A stretch of DNA of 64,000 bases from Chlorobiaceae bacterium. Its GTDB lineage: Bacteria > Bacteroidota > Chlorobiia > Chlorobiales > Chlorobiaceae. A program made the position numbers and the translations under genes. The notes beneath the pieces are model-generated. The model was given only the letters and a program-made list of their open reading frames with translations, was not told the DNA's origin and ran no database searches. Shown one piece after another: positions 53,726 to 62,266 of this stretch (position 1 is the stretch's first letter; each line of letters starts with the position of its first letter). The stretch is from assembly GCA_013334565.1 (NCBI GenBank), contig JAAXXI010000002.1, positions 27,640-91,639 on the forward strand, given 5' to 3'.

Positions 53726-54345
53726 GTTCGTTCGTTACACTGAATGAAAGTGTGCCGACCGTTGGCGGCTGCACTGCACCGGCAGAAGCTTTTCACGCGG
53801 TTGCACTAAATAACACCCAAAACAACACCCTCCTCTCCGAATATTTTAAGGCAAAAGTCGTCAGGGATTTTAATAATTCTGCAAAAATGAAGAAAAACCA
53901 CTATGAACAATATATACAAGAGTTTCCAAAAACAAGAACCGTCTTCCCGCCTCTGTCAGGGAACAAGCGACAGATCGGAACCCACCAGCCTTGAACCAGT
54001 CCGGGATTGTACGAGTCACTGGCGTATACCTGAAACAGGTACACCGTTATCATAAAAATGGAATTAATTCGGATTTTCATGCATAAGGCATCGCATTGAA
54101 TCAGACGTATTGCCTATACAGCACAAGAAATAACACACCATTTATGCTTTCCGGTAATTTCTTTATTACATCACTTTGAGACTAAACCAACAAGCGAGAG
54201 ATTATTGCAGTAAATTATGTTTTTTTAAATATATTTTTTTATATTGGTCATGGAATAAAGATTGAATCGAATTTTGATTTTTATTCATTCTGTCCGTTCC
54301 ATGACGGCTATCAGTGGCGGAACGGCTAATTAAATTCGAGATCTT
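53726..54345. other. AT-rich intergenic region between kup and rlpA1
   Basis: The 620 bp contain no supported gene; a 92-codon frame at 53716-53994 overlaps kup and has poor coding character. Composition shifts to AT-rich from about 54100. The stretch between 54200 and 54345 should carry the rlpA1 promoter. I see no member of the dispersed repeat families. Confidence 0.5.
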
Positions 54346-54846
54346 ATGAAGTATGGAAAAACATTTTTTACAACATCTCTCGTTGCAATCCTTATATCGT
54401 TAAGCTGCTCAAAAGGCTTTGCAGATACACCAGCCTCCGATCCAACCAGTAACCAGAACATATTCACGAACATCGCCGACGCTGCAAAAAAAATCGGCAG
54501 CATGTTCAGCATCCCATCCGACACAAGAACGAACGGCGATCCATTCATGGTGACCCGCGGCACGGCGTCCTACTATGCAGACCAGTTCCAGGGGCGCAGG
54601 ACTGCGAACGGCGAAACATTCGACATGCATGAACTGACCGCGGCACATCGCTCGCTTCCTTTCGGTACGTGGGTGAAAGTTACCAACATGAGCAATGGCA
54701 AGGATGTCATTGTCCGCATCAATGACCGCGGCCCATATGTAAAAGGTCGCATCATCGACCTCTCGATCGGCGCGGCAAAAGAGCTGGGAATCGTTAAATC
54801 CGGCATAGTCCAGGTCAAGCTCGAAGCGTTCCAGCCCGAGTCCTGA
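54346..54846 (+). CDS. rlpA: RlpA family septal/lytic protein, first paralogue
   Basis: The 166-residue protein has an N-terminal signal peptide (cleavage near GFADT, residue 24) and a C-terminal double-psi beta-barrel (DPBB) domain. Signature segments are [38 protein letters not shown], and [18 protein letters not shown], which hold the conserved acidic and His residues. Typical RlpA cleaves glycan strands lacking stem peptides at septa. The SPOR domain of E. coli RlpA is absent. It is followed 480 bp later by a paralogue; family B repeat DNA lies between them. Confidence 0.9.
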   Translation: MKYGKTFFTTSLVAILISLSCSKGFADTPASDPTSNQNIFTNIADAAKKIGSMFSIPSDTRTNGDPFMVTRGTASYYADQFQGRRTANGETFDMHELTAAHRSLPFGTWVKVTNMSNGKDVIVRINDRGPYVKGRIIDLSIGAAKELGIVKSGIVQVKLEAFQPES

Positions 54847-54857
54847 CGGAAGATGGC

Positions 54858-54896
54858 GCAAAACCTTCCGAAGGAGGCTTTTACGGGAGGTTTTGC
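54858..54896. terminator. Hairpin after rlpA1
   Basis: A 12-bp stem (54858-54869 with 54885-54896, one G-T pair) with a 15-base loop lies 11 bp past the stop codon. The T run begins only about 13 bases further on, so it is a weak terminator at best. Confidence 0.4.
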
Positions 54897-55084
54897 ATTG
54901 CAGGATTAATTTTTGTAGGTTGAAGGATATTCTAATATTATTTTTTCCTGTTCTCTAACGAAAAGCGACTGTATTCAAACACCGGGTTCAAGTACAACAG
55001 CCCGGGTACAGCCATTCTTCAGTCGCAACCCGGCCCTTTTCACGGCACTGGCAATCCATCCGGATCGCACGTTGCAGCCTTCAT

Positions 55085-55275
55085 GAACGCTGCGGCAATA
55101 CGATAATCGAGAACCTTGCGGAAACTTCTCAAGGACAGCTCTGTTTCTTGTCGTGAGAAACACGAGCGCATGGCGGACGGAACTGAGAAACCGGATTGTA
55201 CACTTGTACATGAGGATTTCGATCCCGATTCATCGGGACCAACGCAGCAACAGGACTTTGGAACAAATAAATAGA
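55085..55275 (+). repeat. Dispersed repeat family B, copy 3
   Basis: It contains TTGTCGTGAGAAACACGAG, GGCGGAC, CATGAGGATTTCGATCCCG and CAACGCAGCA..GGAACAAATA, matching the copy at 26470 in order and spacing. The element sits 50 bp upstream of the second rlpA. Confidence 0.7.
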
Positions 55276-55327
55276 GGCGCCCTCAAGGCAATAACGTCTC
55301 AAAAACGATTGATTACCTTAAGATACC

Positions 55328-55822
55328 ATGACGCAGAAGCCAAGAACCACTATTTTGACCATGATGTTCGCCCTGTCGGCAATCATCATGACCGCGCGTC
55401 CCTGTGCAATTGCATTGGCGGAAACAAGAGAATTTCCGGATCCTGCCAAGCCTGGCATCTCCTGGCTTCCGGAAAATACCAGCGTAAACCCTGCATCATC
55501 GACAAATCCCATCCGGCAGGAAGCGGCCGAAGGCCGTCTGGTAACCGTAGGCAAGGCTTCGTATTACGGGAAGGAATTCAACGGAAGGAAAACGGCAAGC
55601 GGCGAATATTTCAACTTGAGGCATTTCACAGCAGCCCACCGCACCCTCGCTTTCGGCACGAATGTCAGGGTCATCAACCTGGAAAACGGCAGGAATGTCG
55701 TCGTCCGAATCAACGACAGGGGACCGTTCATGAAAGGCCGTATCATCGATATTTCCCCTGCAGCCGCAAAAGAAATAGGGCTTACCGGAACTGCAAACGT
55801 CCGGATCGAAGCTTACAACTGA
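55328..55822 (+). CDS. rlpA: RlpA family septal/lytic protein, second paralogue
   Basis: The 164-residue protein begins with a signal peptide (cleavage near AIALA, about residue 30) and an unstructured stretch to about residue 75. The DPBB domain follows with GKASYYGKEFNGRKTASGE, HFTAAHRTLAFGTNVRVIN, and [20 protein letters not shown]. It is about 60 percent identical by eye to the first paralogue in the DPBB part, but the N-terminal linker is different. It has no SPOR domain. It is convergent with the methyltransferase, its stop lying 1 bp from that gene's stop. Confidence 0.9.
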   Translation: MTQKPRTTILTMMFALSAIIMTARPCAIALAETREFPDPAKPGISWLPENTSVNPASSTNPIRQEAAEGRLVTVGKASYYGKEFNGRKTASGEYFNLRHFTAAHRTLAFGTNVRVINLENGRNVVVRINDRGPFMKGRIIDISPAAAKEIGLTGTANVRIEAYN

Positions 55823-55823
55823 T

Positions 55824-56540
55824 TCAGGATTTCCTGAAAACCATCACGAGTCCCGAGTTCTTCTCTTTGGTGAAAACTGACCCGTCAAATCCGGCAAAAA
55901 TGCCCTCGTTGATGAACCCGCAGCGGTCGTGAAGATTGCAGTAAGTATCGCTGGTTGTCGGATACAGTGTGGCGCTCTCCTCGAAAACCGTCCTGCCTCC
56001 CGCCACGAGACGCACGTCGAAATCTGCCCTTTCCCCTGAAATATGCGGATAGGACCGGAAAAAGGAAACATCGCCTCCCTCAATTTTCTTTTCGGGAAAG
56101 GTGTAATCGCTCAAGGTCAGCAGGTAATCCCAGTTTACAACCTGGAAAATCCAGCATCCCCCCGGTTCAAGTGCGGCATGTACCCTTTCGACCAGGGCGG
56201 AAAGCGTTGATCGCTTAAGGTGGGCGAGAACATTTCCAACACAGCAGATCATACGGAAACGGCCATCGAAGACGGCAGGATCGGCAAGATCGAGACACCT
56301 GAACAGGACGCCCGGATAAGCCCCTGACGCAGCCTCGATCATCCGTGGATCGAGATCGACCCCTTCTGCTATGAACCCGTCATCATAAAACCTGCCGCAG
56401 TAGTGGCCGGGTCCGCAACCCATGTCGAGAATATGTTCCCCCGGGTCCCCCGAAAACTTCCTGAGGAACGCGTAGACCTCCTCCCTGAAAGGAAATATCT
56501 GCTCGTAATAAGGAGCGAATTCACTGTAGAATGAACCCAT
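55824..56540 (-). CDS. Class I SAM-dependent methyltransferase
   Basis: The 238-residue protein carries the SAM-binding motif I LDMGCGPGHYCGRF (about residue 40), motif II acid in AEGVDLDPRMI, and the region FRMICCVGNVLAHL near 100. These define a Rossmann-type small-molecule or tRNA/protein methyltransferase. The rest, with a WIFQVVNWDYLL segment and antiparallel strands, is typical of SAM MTase families. Nothing neighbouring points to a substrate. Confidence 0.88.
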   Translation of the reverse strand: MGSFYSEFAPYYEQIFPFREEVYAFLRKFSGDPGEHILDMGCGPGHYCGRFYDDGFIAEGVDLDPRMIEAASGAYPGVLFRCLDLADPAVFDGRFRMICCVGNVLAHLKRSTLSALVERVHAALEPGGCWIFQVVNWDYLLTLSDYTFPEKKIEGGDVSFFRSYPHISGERADFDVRLVAGGRTVFEESATLYPTTSDTYCNLHDRCGFINEGIFAGFDGSVFTKEKNSGLVMVFRKS

Positions 56541-56610
56541 GGCTCACAAAATTATTGCCTGACGTCCCATGAAAATGAACCGCATTGAGTAAAGTCAATT
56601 CCTTAAATTT

Positions 56611-56850
56611 ACGGATTTACTGTTCATGAGCCGAGTGCGGCAGCGAAAGGATAGAGGAAACTACTTTTGACATCTCGGATCGTCATGCTGAACGAAATGA
56701 AATGAAGTGAAGCATCCATTTCCTGACTTTGGTTTTGTGGATTGTTCGCTGCTCTCAGAATGACAGGAAAAGAGCAAGGACGGCATGACAAGATAAGGAT
56801 GTTTGTTCTGAATCACAGATGTCATCCTGTACGAAGCATGGCAGAGTGAA
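56611..56850 (-). repeat. Composite dispersed repeat, copy 4, inverted (modules A+C)
   Basis: Read on the minus strand, module A runs 56850 to 56674 (CATGCTTCGTACAGGATGAC, GCATCCATTTCC reversed, GAATGACAGG etc.), followed by module C at 56645 to 56611. Order is the same as copies 1 and 3. A second module C stands at 57187-57241 in the same orientation. Confidence 0.7.
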
Positions 56851-57030
56851 AGGCCCATCGTTCTGTCAAACAACAAGTTGTCGATTGATCGCTTTGCTCG
56901 GAATGACAAAACCGGATATCTTTTGGCTAACCGGAATTGAAAGTTATATTCGCCGGAGTACAAAGAAAGGTCGCCCCATCTCACAACCGGCCCACAGCCC
57001 GTTCCAAGCGATCAGAGTAACTGCAGGGAC

Positions 57031-57110
57031 CAGTCCTCAGTCCTCAGTCCTCAGTCCTCAGTCCTCAGTCCTCAGTCCTCAGTCCTCAGTCCTCAGTCCT
57101 CAGTCCTCAG
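57031..57110. repeat. Heptanucleotide tandem array (CAGTCCT)n
   Basis: Eighty bases hold 11.4 perfect copies of the 7-mer CAGTCCT. The array is gene-free; the plus-strand reading through it is a low-complexity peptide and not a gene. Confidence 0.97.
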
Positions 57111-57123
57111 CACTTCCCAGACC

Positions 57124-57175
57124 CCACTTTCCACTTTCCACTTTCCATTACCCATTACCCATTACCCATTACCCA
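57124..57175. repeat. Heptanucleotide tandem arrays (CCACTTT)3 and (CCATTAC)4
   Basis: Three copies of CCACTTT are followed in the same seven-base register by four copies of CCATTAC and a final CCA. Together with the preceding CAGTCCT array, three different heptamers stand in one 145-bp stretch. Confidence 0.95.
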
Positions 57176-57186
57176 GACTCCGGTAA

Positions 57187-57241
57187 TCACGGATTTACTC
57201 TTCATGAGCCGTGTTCGGCTGCTGCCGTATACAGGGGACTC
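57187..57241 (-). repeat. Module C of the dispersed repeat, inverted
   Basis: The minus strand reads GTCCCCTGTATACGGCAGC, then ACACGGCTCATGAA and AAATCCGT, matching the module C at 2748-2800. With the module at 56611-56645 it forms near-direct repeats flanking the tandem arrays. Confidence 0.7.
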
Positions 57242-57266
57242 TGAAGGAGTATGACCTGACAGCAAG

Positions 57267-59168
57267 TTACAACGTGGAGGTAACTTTTTTCAGCAGTTCG
57301 GAAAACTGTCCGGCTTCCATGAAACCTGCCACCCTGCACTGGACCAGTTCCTTGCCGGTCCGGTCAAAAAAGATAATCCCCGGAGGCCCGAACAGTCCGA
57401 ACCGCTTCATCAGCCCGCGATCATTTTCGTTGTTCGCGGTTACGTCAACCTGCAGAAGCGTCACGTTCTGAAGTTCCGCTCTCACTTTGGGATCATGGAA
57501 GGTGAACTTGTCCATCTCCTTGCACGCCACGCACCAGTCCGCATAAAAATCAAGCATGACCGGCTTCTGCGCTCCTTTGAGCGCTTCATCGAGCTCCGCA
57601 GCCGTCCTGATTCGCCGGAACACGAGCTTCTCCTCGACTGCACCTGGAGTTACGGACGATGCGTGCAGATGACCGAGAGGCTCAAGGGGATTGTCCCCTC
57701 CCGATGCTGCGCCAACAAGCTCGACCGCACCGATGATGAAAAGCACCAGCCCCAGTGCCCTGGAAAAGCGCTGTGCAATCGCCGGTTTTTCCTGAGACCG
57801 CTCGAACACACCAAGAAAAACCGAACAAAGAACGGCCAGGGCCCCCCATGCGATCAACACGCCCTGAACCGGAAGTACAGGCGAAACCATCCATATCGCA
57901 ACGCCGATCAGAAGCAGGCCGAACACATATTTTACGCCGACCATCCACGCTCCCGCCCTTGGCAGCAGGCTTCCGGCCGAGAGACCTACCAGCAGAAGCG
58001 GTACGCTCATCCCCGCCGCCATCGAAAACAGTGCAAGCCCCCCGATCACCACGTTTTTCGTCTGGCTTATATAGACAAGGGTGCCGGCAAGGGGCGCTGC
58101 GACACAGGGTCCGACTATCAGTGCAGACAAGGCGCCCATCACGAACACACCAAGGAATTTTCCTCCTTCCTGCCTGCCCGATGCCTGGTTGAGCCTGTTC
58201 TGGAGCGCTGCAGGCATCTGGAGCTGGTAAACATCGAACATGGAAAGGGAAAGAAGCACGAGAAGCAAGGCAAACAGTACCAGTACCCACGGTTTCTGCA
58301 GCGCTCCGGCAAGCCCTTCCCCGGCAAGCCCTGCGGCAACACCGAGCGCGGTATACACCAGCGCCATGCCGAGGCAGTAGGCTACAGCCATCAGGAAGCT
58401 GCGGCCGCGGGTTGTCTCGCCCTCGCCAACGATAATCGATGAAAGGATCGGGATCATCGGAAGCACGCACGGTGTGAACGAAAGAAGCAGTCCGAAAAAC
58501 AGAAACGCAAGGGCGATTTTCCAGAGGCTGCCGCCCGCAAGTGTCGATTTGGCAAGCGAAAGGTCGCTCTCGGCTCCTGATGACGCAGATGCTTTCGGTG
58601 CAGCCGCCTGTTGCGCTGCGGGCTGAATTGCAGGCTTTTCAGGGAAGGAAACGACGGCCGACGTCAGAGGGGCGGGCGGTTCCCCGACAGCGGCATCTGT
58701 GCCGAGGGTCGAAGCGTCAACAGTAAAATCCCTGGTTATCGGAGGATAACACAATCCGTCTTCCGAGCACCCCTGGTACTCCACGCTCAACGTGAACTTT
58801 CCTTCAGCCTTCACCACCGGCACCGTCAAATCCAGCCGGTCGTGGTATATCTCCATTTTTTCGTTTGTCGTCGGATCCGTTACCGTTATACCTTTCGGCA
58901 TCACCGGAGCCTTTATCCTTCCCGTTCCCTTCGCTACGCTTACCTTTACCTTGTCGCGGTAGAGCTTGTACCCTTTCGCAATATTCCAGTGAAGCTTCAC
59001 CGTATGGTCTCCACCGACCGAATGCCTGAATTTGAATGCCTGCTCAGGATCGAGAAAATCCGCTCCTGCCGCGGTGCTTATGCGCACCTGCAGCAACAGG
59101 AATGCCACCACGAACATCCTCATGACGTAACCGGCCCTTTTCATTGGTTCCATGGTCTCCTTGATCAT
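57267..59168 (-). CDS. dsbD: Thiol:disulfide interchange protein DsbD
   Basis: The 633-residue protein moves electrons from cytoplasmic thioredoxin to the periplasm. A signal peptide (cleavage near STAAG, residue 35) leads to the N-terminal immunoglobulin-like domain with the DGLCYPP motif holding one active Cys. Eight membrane spans with SFTPCVLPMIP and GPCVAAPLAG hold the two membrane cysteines. The C-terminal thioredoxin-like domain has DWCVACKEMD with the CxxC. M1 (59168), M6 and M9 are possible starts; M9 has AAGGAG 11 bases ahead. It is the last gene of the redox cluster and overlaps the apbE stop by 1 bp. Confidence 0.96.
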   Translation of the reverse strand: MIKETMEPMKRAGYVMRMFVVAFLLLQVRISTAAGADFLDPEQAFKFRHSVGGDHTVKLHWNIAKGYKLYRDKVKVSVAKGTGRIKAPVMPKGITVTDPTTNEKMEIYHDRLDLTVPVVKAEGKFTLSVEYQGCSEDGLCYPPITRDFTVDASTLGTDAAVGEPPAPLTSAVVSFPEKPAIQPAAQQAAAPKASASSGAESDLSLAKSTLAGGSLWKIALAFLFFGLLLSFTPCVLPMIPILSSIIVGEGETTRGRSFLMAVAYCLGMALVYTALGVAAGLAGEGLAGALQKPWVLVLFALLLVLLSLSMFDVYQLQMPAALQNRLNQASGRQEGGKFLGVFVMGALSALIVGPCVAAPLAGTLVYISQTKNVVIGGLALFSMAAGMSVPLLLVGLSAGSLLPRAGAWMVGVKYVFGLLLIGVAIWMVSPVLPVQGVLIAWGALAVLCSVFLGVFERSQEKPAIAQRFSRALGLVLFIIGAVELVGAASGGDNPLEPLGHLHASSVTPGAVEEKLVFRRIRTAAELDEALKGAQKPVMLDFYADWCVACKEMDKFTFHDPKVRAELQNVTLLQVDVTANNENDRGLMKRFGLFGPPGIIFFDRTGKELVQCRVAGFMEAGQFSELLKKVTSTL

Positions 59169-60055
59169 TAATTCCTGTAATGAATTTCTCCCCTACTGTC
59201 TACAGCAAGATATTTCATTCCTGTCCTCTCAAGATAGGAAAGTCCGCGGGTTTCCATCAGCATGGCGATGGTTGAACGGCTGCCTGCAAGGAGCGTTGTG
59301 GCAGCAAGGACGGTTACCGACCTCCAGCTTCCCGCAGGCATACCTGATTTCGGATTGATGATATGGCAGTACCGGACACCATCTTTGTCGAAAAAACGTT
59401 CGTAATCACCGCTCGTTGCCAGTGCTCCGGAATAGAGTGGAATCGATGCGATGGTCTGTTTTTTATTCCTCGGGTCCTGTATGCCGATAACCCATGGAGT
59501 GCCGTCCGGTTTCGGTCCGACTACCCTGACATCGCCTCCGAGGTTGACATAACCATGTCGTACCCCGTCGTTCTGCAGGATTTCCGCAGCACGGTCGGCC
59601 GCATACTCCTTGCCGAACCCTCCGAAATCGATCTCCATGCCTGCTGAGGGAAGAAAAACGGTATTACCTTCCCGGACGACACGCTCCCATCCAACCAGAG
59701 CAAGCAACGGCTCAAGGGCTCCGGGTTCCGGTATCGATGCTTCCCTGAAATTCCAGGCCCTGCGAAGCACGCCGGAAGTAATGTCGAACAACCCTTCGCT
59801 GCTCCGGTAGAAAGCGTCGGCGAACCTGATCAATGTCAGCGTCTCTTCGTCGCAGGCAACACGTTCAATCCCCGCGGAGGCATTGATCCTTGAAACGATG
59901 CTTTCAGGAAGGTAACGTGAATATTTTTTCTCAATCCTCGATATTTCCAGGACCGCTTTTTCAGCAGTCGATTCTGCCGATCTTTTACTGTCGGCGGCAA
60001 TCAAAATCTCGCAGGCACTTGCCATCGCCTCGAAACCAAACCTGAAAACATTCAT
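59168..60055 (-). CDS. apbE: FAD:protein FMN transferase (ApbE)
   Basis: ApbE attaches FMN covalently to threonine in target proteins. From the ATG at 60055 the 295-residue protein has FEAMASACEILI near residue 10, GLFDITSGVLRRAW, GMEIDFGGFGKEYAADRA with an Asp/Gly-rich FAD site, YVNLGGDVRVVG and SGDYERFF..HIINPKSGMP, which hold the Mg-binding and catalytic residues. No signal peptide is seen in this frame; a longer frame overlaps the DUF3570 gene and is unlikely. The gene lies between DUF3570 and dsbD, so its target may be one of the cluster proteins or a secreted partner. Confidence 0.94.
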   Translation of the reverse strand: MNVFRFGFEAMASACEILIAADSKRSAESTAEKAVLEISRIEKKYSRYLPESIVSRINASAGIERVACDEETLTLIRFADAFYRSSEGLFDITSGVLRRAWNFREASIPEPGALEPLLALVGWERVVREGNTVFLPSAGMEIDFGGFGKEYAADRAAEILQNDGVRHGYVNLGGDVRVVGPKPDGTPWVIGIQDPRNKKQTIASIPLYSGALATSGDYERFFDKDGVRYCHIINPKSGMPAGSWRSVTVLAATTLLAGSRSTIAMLMETRGLSYLERTGMKYLAVDSRGEIHYRN

Positions 60056-60089
60056 GACTGTCCCATAATACTTAATGACCTGTTCGCGT

Positions 60090-61295
60090 TCAGAACTCGC
60101 GTGAAACGCCGATTTGAAAATTCCTGGTGTTGAATGCCGCCAGGCCGGGATCGCCTTTCCCAAACAGGCTCCATTCTTCCCGTTGTTCGTAGCGCTCGTA
60201 TTTCATGTCCATCAGCCAGCTTCTGCCAAGGTTCTTTGCAATCTTCAAACCGAGCGTGACCGCTCCGAATGATGATAAACGCTGATCTTCCGAATAATAT
60301 ACGGCTCCATCGGGCTTAGGCGTAGCCGCTTCCGGATGTGATTTTTCATTATCGCCGACAGGAACATAAAAGTCCGCTGCGCATTGCGAATAGAGCCGGA
60401 GCCCGGGCGTCAGTGTCCATCCGTGCGGCAACGGCTGTACGTATTCCGCACCGAGGGTGTGGGCCCTGATGCCCCAGGTATCGCTGTAATACCGATAGGA
60501 GAGGTGTGCGGTGCCGTCCGTACTGTCGAAATGATGGTTCCAGCGGGTCATGAAGGTCAGGTTCTCACGGTCCCCCGGCCGGTTGTCAGGCTCCTTGAAC
60601 GGATCGGTATAGTATCCCTGCCCGCTTGAATACCCGAAATTGAACTGGATGATATCCTTCTTTGTCAGCACTCGGGTGATGCCGAACAATCCCGAATACA
60701 CTTTCTTGCTCTGCCTGATATCGCTCCGTTTTGTTTCCACGACATGATCACTGCTGAGATCGATGGTATCACTGCTGAAACTGCCTCCGAGCGAAAAGGT
60801 CGTATTTTTGTCCTCGGTCTCCCAGTTGCCCTGCAGGGAAGCGCTCCGGGATATGTAATCGTTCTCCCGGGAATAGCTGAGGCCGCCGCTGAGACTGCCT
60901 CTGGAAAAATAGCGGGTGAGCTGCAGATCGCCCGCATGCCTCAGGTCAAGAGCGGAAGCCCCTGAAACCGAGGAAGGGAACCCCGATGAATGATATGCCG
61001 GCGAAGCGCCTGTGACCAGATCTTCGAGGAGGGTGACCCCCAGCGACCATTTCCCTGCGATGGGCACCATCCCCATCAGCGAAAGGGCCTGGACGCCGAT
61101 ACGGTCCCTTGTCATTCCGGCGGTCAGAGGCGTATCGCCCGTCTGCCAGTCCTGATAGTTCAGATACTTCAGGCTTACGATACCCCGCTCCGGCGCTGCA
61201 TCGGCAAACAGGGGGGCCGATGAGGGCATCACCACTGCAGCTCCGAGCATTGCCGCACCATAAAACGAGAACCTTTTCATCGAAACTGGTGTCAT
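60090..61295 (-). CDS. DUF3570 outer membrane protein
   Basis: The 401-residue protein has a signal peptide (start MTPVSMKRFSFYGAAMLGA, cleavage near ADAAP). It then runs as alternating beta strands (GVQALSLMGMVPIAGKWSLG, FSLGGSFSSD, QFNFGYSSGQGYYTDPFKEPD) and ends in Phe (VSREF). Segments YLNYQDWQTGD and RYYSDTWGIRAHTLGAEY are typical of DUF3570, an outer membrane barrel family. It is the third gene of the tlpA-DUF4266-DUF3570-apbE-dsbD run. Function is unknown. Confidence 0.87.
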   Translation of the reverse strand: MTPVSMKRFSFYGAAMLGAAVVMPSSAPLFADAAPERGIVSLKYLNYQDWQTGDTPLTAGMTRDRIGVQALSLMGMVPIAGKWSLGVTLLEDLVTGASPAYHSSGFPSSVSGASALDLRHAGDLQLTRYFSRGSLSGGLSYSRENDYISRSASLQGNWETEDKNTTFSLGGSFSSDTIDLSSDHVVETKRSDIRQSKKVYSGLFGITRVLTKKDIIQFNFGYSSGQGYYTDPFKEPDNRPGDRENLTFMTRWNHHFDSTDGTAHLSYRYYSDTWGIRAHTLGAEYVQPLPHGWTLTPGLRLYSQCAADFYVPVGDNEKSHPEAATPKPDGAVYYSEDQRLSSFGAVTLGLKIAKNLGRSWLMDMKYERYEQREEWSLFGKGDPGLAAFNTRNFQIGVSREF

Positions 61296-61319
61296 AATCC
61301 CCTAAAATAGTTGTTGCTT

Positions 61320-61553
61320 TCAGTTGCATCCACATCCGCCGCCGTCAACCCCGGACCCGCCGGACGCAGCTTCCTTGCTGCTGTAGATATGCTCGGTATA
61401 GCGCGTGTCGAGGGCATCACCCCCGAACGTCATTTCAGGCCGGGCAAGCGTCCCTTTCTCCCATGGCTGCACCGTACTGCATGCTGAAAGGCCCAGCAGC
61501 AGAAGCAGCAGAAAAGTGAAGAACGATTGCTGAAAAAGTTTCCTGTTCATCAT
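61320..61553 (-). CDS. DUF4266 lipoprotein
   Basis: The 77-residue lipoprotein has a signal with the lipobox LSAC (Cys about 25), then the diagnostic segment VQPWEKGTLARPEM, HIYSSKEAASGGSG and a final GGGCGCN with two cysteines. This is the DUF4266 family pattern, which I recall as regularly found with DUF3570. Its start overlaps the tlpA stop by 4 bp (ATGA). The C-terminal CxC could bind metal, or be a redox or modification site; no activity is known. Confidence 0.9.
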   Translation of the reverse strand: MMNRKLFQQSFFTFLLLLLLGLSACSTVQPWEKGTLARPEMTFGGDALDTRYTEHIYSSKEAASGGSGVDGGGCGCN

Positions 61554-62062
61554 TTCGACTCCAGTGCTTTCTCAATCTGTTTCTCGAGGTCCTCGCGGTC
61601 CGATTCCCTGAATCCGAGATGCTGGAATATTATCTTGCCGTCTTTTCCGATAAGAAAGCTGGTCGGCATCCCCTTGACGCCATAACTGCCGGGCGTAGCG
61701 CCCTTTGGATCGAATGCGACCGGAAACCCTGCCGGGATCTGGGCAAGGAATTTCAACGCATCTTCATTTTTTGCATCGAGATTGACACCAATCACTTTCA
61801 GGCCTTTTGTCCCGAATTTCTGCTGAATTTCGTTAAGCCAGGGAAAAGACTGCTTGCAGGGCCCGCACCATGATGCCCAGAAATCGAGGTAAATCACCGA
61901 TCCGGAGTTGTTTGAAAGTTTGACCGTTCCCTGGGTGGCAGGTAATTCAAAATCCGGCGCCGGGCTTCCGGCATCGAGTGCAGATGCTTTCGCGCTGAAA
62001 CTCAAACAGAACAGTAATGCGAACATGGCACCTTTTACACTTTTTCTCTTGAACATCTTCAT
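61550..62062 (-). CDS. tlpA: TlpA-like periplasmic thioredoxin
   Basis: From the ATG at 62062 the 170-residue protein has a signal peptide (cleavage near ASA-LDAG) and a TlpA/AhpC-TSA thioredoxin domain. The active site is WASWCGPCKQSFPW, with PDFELPATQGT ahead of it and the cis-Pro GMPTSFLIG near residue 130. A longer open frame from 62266 has no coding character and is rejected. It is a membrane-anchored or periplasmic disulfide reductase that heads the five-gene cluster. dsbD at the other end is the likely electron donor. Confidence 0.93.
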   Translation of the reverse strand: MKMFKRKSVKGAMFALLFCLSFSAKASALDAGSPAPDFELPATQGTVKLSNNSGSVIYLDFWASWCGPCKQSFPWLNEIQQKFGTKGLKVIGVNLDAKNEDALKFLAQIPAGFPVAFDPKGATPGSYGVKGMPTSFLIGKDGKIIFQHLGFRESDREDLEKQIEKALESK

Positions 62063-62266
62063 AGCAATGGAGTCTGGTTGGTTGATAATGAAAACAAGTT
62101 GCAATGCGAATGGGAAGCACAGGCCGGGAACGGGATCGCCGCACCGGACATTCAGGGAATCAATGCCGGAAAAAAATAGCTTACTCAAGCGAACGATCTG
62201 AGGAAAAGGAGGAGCGGGAAATAAGAAGCAGCCACCAGTTTTGGCACTGTTGAATTTCATGCACAA

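Noticed and set aside
53716..53994. 92-codon plus-strand frame upstream of rlpA1
   Set aside because: It overlaps the start of kup on the other strand and lacks coding character.
57031..57175. Possible CRISPR array
   Set aside because: Units are contiguous perfect 7-mers with no spacers and no cas genes nearby.
56819..57244. 141-codon frame encoding QSSVLSP-type repeats
   Set aside because: It is only translation of the heptamer tandem array and adjoining repeats.
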